This document shows positions 56,976 to 64,000 of a stretch of 64,000 bases of DNA, piece by piece (the first letter of the stretch is position 1; each line of letters starts with the position of its first letter). The notes below the pieces were generated by a model that searched no databases, was not told the DNA's origin, and was given only the letters and a program-made list of their open reading frames with translations. The stretch covers positions 33,933 through 97,932 of the forward strand of contig NZ_JADEWO010000022.1 of NCBI RefSeq assembly GCF_015207605.1, read 5' to 3'. The stretch comes from Oculatella sp. LEGE 06141. Its GTDB lineage: Bacteria; Cyanobacteriota; Cyanobacteriia; Elainellales; Elainellaceae. The position numbers and the translations under genes are program-made.

Positions 56976-57491
56976 ATGTTCGTGATGGTTGAAAAAATGA
57001 CCTCAGCTATACAAACTCTGCGAAACGCCGCGATCGCCATTACAGCCTGCATCTGTGGAGCCGCGATCGTTTCTACCACCGTTCAAGCCGATGCCCAGGA
57101 TTATGCCTCCTTTACCTTATCTCCAGGGTTTCAACCCGCCCGTGCTGTTGGCTCTGGCGTATCTGGTGGCTCCCGAACCGTTGTTTGCGATACCCGTTCA
57201 ACTGGAGGAAGCAGCACGCCAGAGATGTTTGTCGATCTGGAAAACTCGCCCGATCATATCTTGACCGTCAGCCAACCTTTCTCTTATCTACGCGCTTCGG
57301 TTGAAGCAGAAGGCGATGTAACGCTTTTGATTACTGGCCCTGACGGCACCTACTGCTCGGATGATGTTAACGGAGTCCTGCCCGAAATTTCTGGCTCCTG
57401 GATGGCCGGAACCTACTATATATGGGTTGGGGACTTTGATAGCGCCGCCGGTAGCAACTATCGTTATCAGCTTTTGTTCAGCGAGGACTAA
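56976..57491 (+). CDS. exported protein of unknown function
   Basis: In this 171-residue protein a signal peptide is followed by a beta-rich mature part of about 130 residues with two cysteines (VVCDTRST, TYCSDD) that may form a disulfide. A PPC-like pattern is seen near the end (VTLLITGPDGTYC, WMAGTYYIWVGDFD). Similar small domains occur in exported cyanobacterial proteins. Three Met codons lie in the first eight; I use the first, with CGGA about 8 bases upstream. Confidence 0.7.
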   Translation: MFVMVEKMTSAIQTLRNAAIAITACICGAAIVSTTVQADAQDYASFTLSPGFQPARAVGSGVSGGSRTVVCDTRSTGGSSTPEMFVDLENSPDHILTVSQPFSYLRASVEAEGDVTLLITGPDGTYCSDDVNGVLPEISGSWMAGTYYIWVGDFDSAAGSNYRYQLLFSED

Positions 57492-57629
57492 GCCATCGAG
57501 CCATGCAGAGGCCACGCCACGCTAAAGCTACCGTGACGATGCATTAATTACCAAACATTAATTTTATATATTACTTCCAGGCATCAAGGGGTTGGCGTTA
57601 CCGCTATTGGGTCTGGCAACACTGCCCGG

Positions 57630-58793
57630 TTAGAGCGATCGCACAAACGCAGATAACCGCTCCATCCCTTTGTTAATGGTGTCCATATCGGTGGCATAGG
57701 AAAACCGAACCGCGTCATCGGCTCCAAAGGCAACGCCGGGAACGGCAGCTACTTGATGCCCATCCAGCAGATCGTTACAAAAATCTAGCGACGGGATACC
57801 CAGTTTGCTGATGTTGGCAAACATGTAAAACGCGCCATAGGGTTTGGGACAGGTTAACCCAGGAATGCTGCTCAGGTGGTTATACATCGCTTCTCGGCGT
57901 TCGGCAAAAGCGCCCACCATTGTTTTAACGCAGTCTTGAGACCCTTCATAGGCCGCGATCGCCCCATATTGGGCAAATGTGCAGACGTTGGAGGTGCTGT
58001 GGCTTTGAATCGTTGTGACCGCTTGAATAATTTGAGATGGCCCCGCTAAAAAGCCAACCCGCCAGCCCGTCATGGCATAGGTTTTGGCAAAGCCGCTGCT
58101 GGTAATGGTGCGTTCATAAATTTCAGGCCCTGCCGCACCGATGCTGAGGTGTTTTGCACCGTCGTAGAGAATCTTTTCGTAGATTTCGTCGGCCACCACC
58201 CACAGATTTTTCTCCACCAGCACATCGGCGATCGCCCGTACTTCATCTGGCGTGTAAACCATCCCCGTTGGATTGGAGGGAGAGTTAAAAATAAACAGCT
58301 TGGTGCTGGGTGTAACAGCCTGCCGCAGTTGGTCAGCCGTAATTTTGAAGCTGTCTTCAACGGTGGTCGGTAACAGAACGGGTTTTCCACCCGCCAGTTT
58401 TACCATTTCTGGATAGCTGAGCCAGTAGGGCACCGGAATCAGCACTTCGTCTCCCGGCTCAATTAAGGCCAGCATCAGGTTAAACAAGGATTGCTTGCCG
58501 CCATTGGTAACAATCACGTTGTCCATGCCATAACACAGACCGTTATCATCCTGGAGCTTACGGGCGATCGCCTCGCGCAGTTTCGGCTCTCCGGCAGCGG
58601 GACCATACCGCGTTTTTCCCTGGTCTAGCGCAGCGTGAGCGGCAGCTTTGATGTGGTCTGGAGTGTCAAAATCGGGTTCGCCTGCACTAAAGCTGCAAAC
58701 ATCAATGCCGTCTGCCTTCATCGCCTTCGCTTTAGCAGCGATCGCCAAGGTCAATGATGGGGATACCTGCTCTATTCGTGCTGCCAGTTTCAT
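57630..58793 (-). CDS. aspC: aspartate aminotransferase
   Basis: About 387 residues, fold-type I PLP enzyme. Lys in [17 protein letters not shown] forms the Schiff base; FNSPSNPTG and the ending [18 protein letters not shown] are conserved. It exchanges the amino group between aspartate and 2-oxoglutarate. AGGGTG precedes the ATG at 58793; a GTG two codons earlier is less well spaced. Confidence 0.9.
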   Translation of the reverse strand: MKLAARIEQVSPSLTLAIAAKAKAMKADGIDVCSFSAGEPDFDTPDHIKAAAHAALDQGKTRYGPAAGEPKLREAIARKLQDDNGLCYGMDNVIVTNGGKQSLFNLMLALIEPGDEVLIPVPYWLSYPEMVKLAGGKPVLLPTTVEDSFKITADQLRQAVTPSTKLFIFNSPSNPTGMVYTPDEVRAIADVLVEKNLWVVADEIYEKILYDGAKHLSIGAAGPEIYERTITSSGFAKTYAMTGWRVGFLAGPSQIIQAVTTIQSHSTSNVCTFAQYGAIAAYEGSQDCVKTMVGAFAERREAMYNHLSSIPGLTCPKPYGAFYMFANISKLGIPSLDFCNDLLDGHQVAAVPGVAFGADDAVRFSYATDMDTINKGMERLSAFVRSL

Positions 58794-59023
58794 GTTCACC
58801 CTAGAAAACGCTACAGCCCTGCCCTACCCCAAACGCTAGATTTCTTGCACCTATGCATTCAGGTTTAACCCATCGCTTCGGCGTGGTAAACCGCGATCGT
58901 GGCACGATCGCCCTGCGGTTGAGTCAGCAATAACCGTTAGTTCAGAATAACACCCCAGGTCGATTGCCATGCAGCAAATGTCAGGTGATGGTTACATCCA
59001 AACTGGGTGGTCTTTGAAGCGGT

Positions 59024-60685
59024 CTACGCCTCGCTGGTTCGAGTTTCGAGGGGCAGAAAAATCGTTAACACTTCCCCCTGCTGGGGTTTTTGCCGAACGA
59101 TGAGCTTGCCGCCTAGCGCCTGAAACAGGTTCTTCGTTACCGACAGATTCAGGCTCAAATTTCCAGTTTCAGGCTGGAACATCAGCAACTGGCCGATGGA
59201 TTTAAGCGTGGGTGTGCAGCTGGCTCTAGTTTCTCTGCCTTTGGTCGAGTCTGCTTCGCTGTCCGACTGTTGCGGCTGAGACTGAAACTGAAGCTTGAGC
59301 TGATGCCCTGCCAGGGAAACATGGAGCCGAATCTGGCTGCCGGGAGGCAAACTGTGGGTAATGCGATCGATCAGCCCGGTCAACACCTGGTCGAGCATGG
59401 TGGGGTCGGCCACTACCATCGGCAACTTTTGCGGCAACAGTACTTCTAGCGTTAAGCTCCGCTGACTGGCTTGCTGCTGCCAGCGAGGCACGTTTTGCTG
59501 AAACACCTGGGTCAAGGAAATGGGGGTGAGCGGCATCAAAGGACTCTTTACTGCCGATGTTTCCAGCTCAACGGCTCGGAAGATGAGATTGAAGCGGTTA
59601 ATTTGTTCCGTGCATTCGCGATCGATGATGTCCAACCGCTTGAGCACATCGGGGTTCAGGTCTTTGCGCTTCAACAGCAGCCGAGTTAGCGTCCGAATGG
59701 TTGTAAGTGGGGTACGCACTTCATGGGCGATCGCTTGCAGTAACTCCGTATCTGATCCGGGTTTGACCTGCGTTAGCTTATCGAGCCGATCCTGCCCAAC
59801 TTTGCCCATTTTTGGTTTCACTCGCTCGGCTTTTCGTTCGGCAACGGCTTGCTGCCAATCGGCTATGCGGCTGGCGGCGGCTGAAGCAGGTTGAGTCGCA
59901 GGCTCGGTTTTAAGCGCCAGCACCGTGTCTCGCGCTGGGGTAGAGTTACCCTCGCGCTTCGTTTCCCAATCCGCCGGTTCCGGCAAGTGATTTAGAATCA
60001 GCCGAGTGAATTGCATCACCGTTTGGTAGTGCGGCGCAACTGGCGTAAATTTCTTGGTTAGCGTTTCTAAATAGTTGAGCGACGGTGAGCTGGTCATCAT
60101 CAGGCGAGACTGGAGCGATCGCCACGCTTGCCACACCACTTCTGGATTAAACGAAAACAGAAACGACGAGTTTTCGCCGCTGCCTTCGCCTAGAGCCATC
60201 ACCAGGCTAAAGTCAGCCGTTAGCACCAAGCAAAACTGCTCTGCCGCTAAGGGGTCGTTTGGCAATAAGGGCAACGTTGGCACCTCAGCCCCACTCACTG
60301 CCGCTGAATCGTCTGCCGCAGGCAACAGCTGCAAGGGCATCCAAATATTTTTGCCCACTGGCCCTACGGTAAACGTCCAGGCTGATAGGGCTTGAATCAA
60401 CTCGCACTGGTCTAAAACAGGAGCCGGCCCCGACAGTACCAGTCCTTGAATGCTGGGATCAATATCGGTCTTGGTGCAGTCTTGTACCGGGGCTGAAGTC
60501 GTGTCTGGCTCTCTCTGTACGGTTTCTTGCAATAGTGTGTTTAGAGCAGCGATCGCGCCGCGCCATTCTCTTTCTGCCCGTACATGGCTCTGAGCAGGAG
60601 ATCCATTGGCTCTCTCCTGCACTGGCTCACTGAGAGCTATCACCTCACTCAGGGTTGGCAAGTACCATTTGTACACAATATCCAC
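59024..60685 (-). CDS. histidine kinase with an eroded ATPase domain
   Basis: In this 553-residue soluble protein, residues 1-240 have no recognised domain. The HisKA segment is intact, with AIAHEVRTPLTTIRTLTRLL and its histidine. The following region should be HATPase but its N box reads LTGLIDRITHSL without the Asn-rich helix, and no DxGxG or GxGxG loop is visible; only the final LFQALGGKLIVRQ block is recognisable. ATP binding is therefore doubtful. It may be a pseudokinase that receives phosphate or acts as a scaffold. The start (GTG) is uncertain. Confidence 0.75.
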   Translation of the reverse strand: MDIVYKWYLPTLSEVIALSEPVQERANGSPAQSHVRAEREWRGAIAALNTLLQETVQREPDTTSAPVQDCTKTDIDPSIQGLVLSGPAPVLDQCELIQALSAWTFTVGPVGKNIWMPLQLLPAADDSAAVSGAEVPTLPLLPNDPLAAEQFCLVLTADFSLVMALGEGSGENSSFLFSFNPEVVWQAWRSLQSRLMMTSSPSLNYLETLTKKFTPVAPHYQTVMQFTRLILNHLPEPADWETKREGNSTPARDTVLALKTEPATQPASAAASRIADWQQAVAERKAERVKPKMGKVGQDRLDKLTQVKPGSDTELLQAIAHEVRTPLTTIRTLTRLLLKRKDLNPDVLKRLDIIDRECTEQINRFNLIFRAVELETSAVKSPLMPLTPISLTQVFQQNVPRWQQQASQRSLTLEVLLPQKLPMVVADPTMLDQVLTGLIDRITHSLPPGSQIRLHVSLAGHQLKLQFQSQPQQSDSEADSTKGRETRASCTPTLKSIGQLLMFQPETGNLSLNLSVTKNLFQALGGKLIVRQKPQQGEVLTIFLPLETRTSEA

Positions 60686-61078
60686 CCTAATTAACAGCTA
60701 GCAGAACGTACAGACAAGACTTATTTAACAGTTCCCTTGGCGAGAGTTTAACTATAAATAAGATAAGGACAGTGCCGTATGCCTGCATCTATTTATGACG
60801 ATACCCAGAGACACCAGAAATCAACAGCCTTAGAACCGAACCAATAGAGTCGGAATCTCCGGCAATAACTTGATCTACCAATCGAGAGATATCGAGCTAG
60901 GGGCTAACGGTTTGGGGTTTATCCGTGGCACTGGCAACCCGAATCGAGATGTCATAACAAACTGTAACCTGTTCCGAATAATAACCTTAAGCTCCGGCGT
61001 TCTCTTTTTTCTCTGTGATACGGTTACTTGACAACAGCAGAACTTCATCCGTGCAGCCCGAACATGTAGGAGAAACTC
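60686..61078. other. spacer upstream of the TerB gene
   Basis: About 390 bp between divergent genes. No repeat or hairpin of note; it should hold promoters for both. Confidence 0.4.
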
Positions 61079-61564
61079 ATGGCTCTACAAACACCCCCGC
61101 CCCCCTCAATTACGCCACGCCAGATGAATTTGCTGCGGATTGTGTCGTCAATGGCATGGTCTGATGGCAACCTGGCTGAAGAAGAAGTCGAAATTATGCT
61201 CGATCGCTTCAGCAGTATTTTTTCTGAGGACTCGGCTCAAAAGAATCATCTGAGTCGAGAGCTGCAAGACTATTTGATGCAAAACATTCCGTTAGAAGAA
61301 CTCACGCCCAAATTGCAGACCAAAGAGGAAAAGGAATTAGTGTTGCGTCTTGGTTATGAAGTGATTCAGTCCAGTGCGCGGGCACCCGGAGAAGAAATCA
61401 TTAACGAGGAAGAAGCCGTCGCCTACAACAAACTGGCGCAACTGCTTGGTTTTTCACCAGAAGATGTGTCTCGAATTGAGTCGGAAGTAACAGCCGGAGA
61501 GCATAGCGAAGAAAACATCATCGATAGCCTGACACGACAACTCGAAGAGTTTATGCAAGGCTAA
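61079..61564 (+). CDS. TerB-family protein
   Basis: In this 161-residue acidic helical protein, the TerB-like core (MNLLRIVSSMAWSDGNLAEE, then EEVEIMLDRFSSIF) matches the tellurite-resistance TerB family, which binds metal ions or membrane partners in stress responses. AGGAGA precedes the ATG. Confidence 0.8.
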   Translation: MALQTPPPPSITPRQMNLLRIVSSMAWSDGNLAEEEVEIMLDRFSSIFSEDSAQKNHLSRELQDYLMQNIPLEELTPKLQTKEEKELVLRLGYEVIQSSARAPGEEIINEEEAVAYNKLAQLLGFSPEDVSRIESEVTAGEHSEENIIDSLTRQLEEFMQG

Positions 61565-61579
61565 ACTAGTCAATAGAGT

Positions 61580-61613
61580 GCGAGGTTTGAGCAGACCTAC
61601 GCTCAAACCTCGC
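61580..61613. terminator. bidirectional hairpin between terB and nadA
   Basis: GCGAGGTTTGAGC and GCTCAAACCTCGC form a perfect 13-bp stem with an 8-nt loop between convergent genes. Confidence 0.8.
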
Positions 61614-61647
61614 TACTCGTTTGTGCAAACTGTTGGTGCAGCCCGAT

Positions 61648-62622
61648 CTAACTCAGTTCCAACATGCGTTGAATCGGTTGCAACGCCGCCAGCCGCGTCT
61701 CCTCAGGCAATGTGATTTCGGGGGTGCGGTTCTTCATGGCTAAATACAGTTTTTCTAACGTATTCAGGCGCATATGAGGACATTCGTTGCAGGCGCAGTT
61801 GTGCAACGGTGGTGCAGGAATAAAGCGTTTGTTTGCGGCTTGCTTTTGCATCTGGTGAATGATGCCGGGTTCCGTTGCCACGATAAAGCTCGATTTTGAG
61901 CTGTGCTGACAGTAGTTCAACAGCGCAGTGGTGGAACCGATATAGTTCGCGTGGCGCAGCACAGACGGTTCGCATTCGGGATGAGCAATAATTTCAGCAT
62001 CGGGATGCTCGATTTGCAGTTGCACTAGCTTCTTTTCGGAAAAGGTTTCATGCACCATGCAGCTTCCCTGCCACAGCAGCATATCTCGCCCGGTTTGTGC
62101 CATCACATAGCGACCCAGGTTGCGATCGGGCGCAAAAATAATCGGCTGATCGGCTGGGATCTGGTTCACGATCGTCACCGCGTTGGAACTGGTGCAAATA
62201 ACGTCGCTCATGGCCTTGATCTCTGCCGTGCAGTTGATATACGACACAACGAGATGGTCGGGATGAGCCGCCTTGAAGGCGGCAAATTCTGCGGGCGGGC
62301 AACTGTCTGCCAGAGAACAGCCCGCTGCTAAATCGGGCAGCAAGACCAGTTTGTCGGGGTTGAGAATCTTGGCCGTTTCTGCCATGAAGTGAACGCCCGC
62401 AAACACAATCACATCAGCATTGGTGTCGGCAGCCTGACGAGACAACCCCAGGGAATCGCCAATGTAATCGGCAATATCCTGGATGTCTGGCTCCTGGTAA
62501 TAATGAGCTAAAACAACGGCATTCAATTCTCGCTTCAGGTCTTGAATGGCGGCAAACAGGTCAAACGGCAACTCGGAAGTTTTGGTGGAATTTGATTTTG
62601 GTAGAACGGTGGTAAACACCAT
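61648..62622 (-). CDS. nadA: quinolinate synthase A
   Basis: In this 324-residue 4Fe-4S enzyme, iminoaspartate condenses with dihydroxyacetone phosphate to quinolinate in NAD synthesis. The three cluster cysteine regions are present: [19 protein letters not shown], and [31 protein letters not shown] near the N-terminus and a [14 protein letters not shown] segment are family blocks. The length is typical. Confidence 0.95.
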   Translation of the reverse strand: MVFTTVLPKSNSTKTSELPFDLFAAIQDLKRELNAVVLAHYYQEPDIQDIADYIGDSLGLSRQAADTNADVIVFAGVHFMAETAKILNPDKLVLLPDLAAGCSLADSCPPAEFAAFKAAHPDHLVVSYINCTAEIKAMSDVICTSSNAVTIVNQIPADQPIIFAPDRNLGRYVMAQTGRDMLLWQGSCMVHETFSEKKLVQLQIEHPDAEIIAHPECEPSVLRHANYIGSTTALLNYCQHSSKSSFIVATEPGIIHQMQKQAANKRFIPAPPLHNCACNECPHMRLNTLEKLYLAMKNRTPEITLPEETRLAALQPIQRMLELS

Positions 62623-62804
62623 ATCGGGTACTCAGCAACGAAGAAGTGGAGGTTGTGTTCTGATGATTATAGTTGTTTTTACCAAAAATGATCGGGATGG
62701 GAGGAGGGGCGATCGCTCATCTGGCAGCAGACGATCGATCTCTGCTTCCCTCTCCTCCCGTCCTGGCTCACAATAGAGAGAGACGTACTTCCCAGGATGC
62801 TGTG

Positions 62805-63980
62805 GTGACTCAAACGGTAGATCAAATTCTCGATCGCGCTTTATCAGGGCAAGACCTCTCTGAGGCTGACGGCGTAGCTTTACTGCAACAAACCGATGCA
62901 GGGGCGATCGCAGCCATTCGCGCAGCAGCAGATCGGTTGCGGCAGCAGCAATCGGGAGATACAGTTACCTACGTCATCAACCGCAACTTAAACTTCACCA
63001 ACATTTGTGAGCAGCACTGCAACTTTTGCGCCTTTCGCCGAGATGACGGGGATGAGGGCGCTTACTGGCTGGATGAGTCGATCATGCTTGAAAAAGCCGC
63101 CGATGCGGTGCAGCGTGGGGCTACCGAGATTTGTATTCAGGGGGGGTTAAACCCCAACGCTAAGCGCGATGGAGCAGCGTTACCGTTTTACACGCAGTTG
63201 ATTCAGGCAATTCATCAGGCGTTTCCGCACCTGCATTTGCACGCCTTTTCGCCGCAGGAAGTTGAATTTATTGCGCGGCAAGACGGGTTGAGCTTTGCTG
63301 AGGTGATTGCAGCCTTACAAGCCGCAGGGGTTGGTTCCATGCCGGGAACGGCGGCGGAAGTGCTGGACGATTCGGTACGGCGAATCCTGTGCCCTGAGAA
63401 AATTAATACAGCGGTGTGGCTGGAAATTGTAGAGACGGCTCACCGTCTGGGGCTACCCAGCACCAGCACAATGCTATCTGGACATATTGAAACGCCAGAA
63501 CAGCAAATGCGGCATTTTGGCTTGCTGCGATCGCTACAACAACGGGCGAGCGATCGCAACTATCCGGCTCAAATCACAGAATTCATTTTGCTGCCCTTTG
63601 TGGGGCAAGATGCACCCAAACCGTTACGGCGACGAGTCGGACGCGACCAGCCCATTCTGGCAGATGCTCTCTTGCTGATGGCGGTCGCCCGTCTGTTTCT
63701 CGGCCATTGGATTCCGAATCATCAACCGAGCTGGGTCAAGTTAGGGCTGTCGGGTGCAACTGAAGCGCTCACCTGGGGCTGCAACGACATCGGCGGCACG
63801 CTGATGGAAGAACACATTACGACCATGGCAGGCGCACAGGGTGGAACTTGCATGGAAGTGGACGATCTGCAAACAGCCATTCATTCATTGGGGCGGCGAT
63901 CGCAACAGAGAGATACGCTATATCAGCCTGTAGGGGCGATCGTTGAACCACATGAAGCGCTGCTGAATGTTCAGATCTGA
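62805..63980 (+). CDS. cofH: FO synthase subunit CofH
   Basis: In this radical SAM enzyme, CEQHCNFC provides the 4Fe-4S ligands. CofH joins 5-amino-6-ribitylaminouracil with a tyrosine-derived fragment to make the FO precursor used as deazaflavin cofactor, in cyanobacteria mainly for photolyase. I start at a GTG with AGGA seven bases upstream, giving about 391 residues, the family length. The open frame extends 44 codons further upstream, across a HIP1-rich stretch that must contain the nadA promoter. The partner gene cofG is not in the window. Confidence 0.9.
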   Translation: MTQTVDQILDRALSGQDLSEADGVALLQQTDAGAIAAIRAAADRLRQQQSGDTVTYVINRNLNFTNICEQHCNFCAFRRDDGDEGAYWLDESIMLEKAADAVQRGATEICIQGGLNPNAKRDGAALPFYTQLIQAIHQAFPHLHLHAFSPQEVEFIARQDGLSFAEVIAALQAAGVGSMPGTAAEVLDDSVRRILCPEKINTAVWLEIVETAHRLGLPSTSTMLSGHIETPEQQMRHFGLLRSLQQRASDRNYPAQITEFILLPFVGQDAPKPLRRRVGRDQPILADALLLMAVARLFLGHWIPNHQPSWVKLGLSGATEALTWGCNDIGGTLMEEHITTMAGAQGGTCMEVDDLQTAIHSLGRRSQQRDTLYQPVGAIVEPHEALLNVQI

Positions 63981-64000
63981 TACCTTATTAATTCTTGTAT

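Overview
The window is cyanobacterial. The octamer GCGATCGC (HIP1) and close variants recur throughout genes and spacers. The gene content fits: acyl-lipid desaturases, cyanophycinase, AMIN, DUF2808, DUF6335 and DUF2927 proteins, a HetC-like exporter, CofH, and a CruA/CruP-type flavoprotein. Roomy spacers with many dispersed repeats suggest a larger, probably filamentous genome, but that is a guess. I see no rRNA, tRNA, CRISPR array or intact transposase.

Layout. 0.7-3.9 kb: a CHRD/RTX-like protein, a DUF2808 exported protein and an unknown. 4.5-11.3 kb (minus strand): a type I secretion operon (parvulin-type isomerase, ABC exporter with an N-terminal cNMP-like domain and a degenerate C39 domain, HlyD adaptor) followed by two small genes. 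12.6-14.7 kb: an RTX protein, the likely cargo, and an exported protein. 15.2-24.7 kb: a hybrid histidine kinase, an omega-3-type desaturase, two PAS sensor proteins without an output domain, and an unknown. 26.1-31.6 kb: Ser/Thr kinase-WD40 protein, NapH-like membrane iron-sulfur protein and an FHA-flavin reductase-ferredoxin fusion in tandem; this is the best candidate for an undescribed system. 31.9-32.9 kb: a cobalamin riboswitch that looks interrupted by a MITE-like element and has no intact gene close behind it, then decayed coding sequence. 32.9-35.5 kb: a tightly packed lipid operon (unknown, delta-9 desaturase, cyclopropane-type methyltransferase). 35.8-47.1 kb: stress and housekeeping genes (HPF-cold-shock fusion, ankyrin lipoprotein, AMIN protein, cupin, endonuclease III, MarC, cyanophycinase, a compact PBP4-like peptidase). 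47.2-53.0 kb (minus strand): polyamine ABC transporter plus aminobutyraldehyde-type dehydrogenase, with the binding-protein gene frameshifted. 53.4-64 kb: CruA/CruP-like flavoprotein, aspartate aminotransferase, a histidine kinase with an eroded ATPase domain, TerB, NadA and CofH.

Non-coding structure is rich. One palindromic motif (TAACTAGAAC, about 15 nt, GTTCCAATTA) occurs five times, each roughly 440-580 bp upstream of a gene, including both presumed secretion cargos. A MITE-like element of 90-97 bp with TTACAGC ends has five copies. A second family carries GCGTTGCTGAAT-type ends. Two terminators are perfect palindromes centred on HIP1. All functional calls rest on motifs read by eye; no database search was run.
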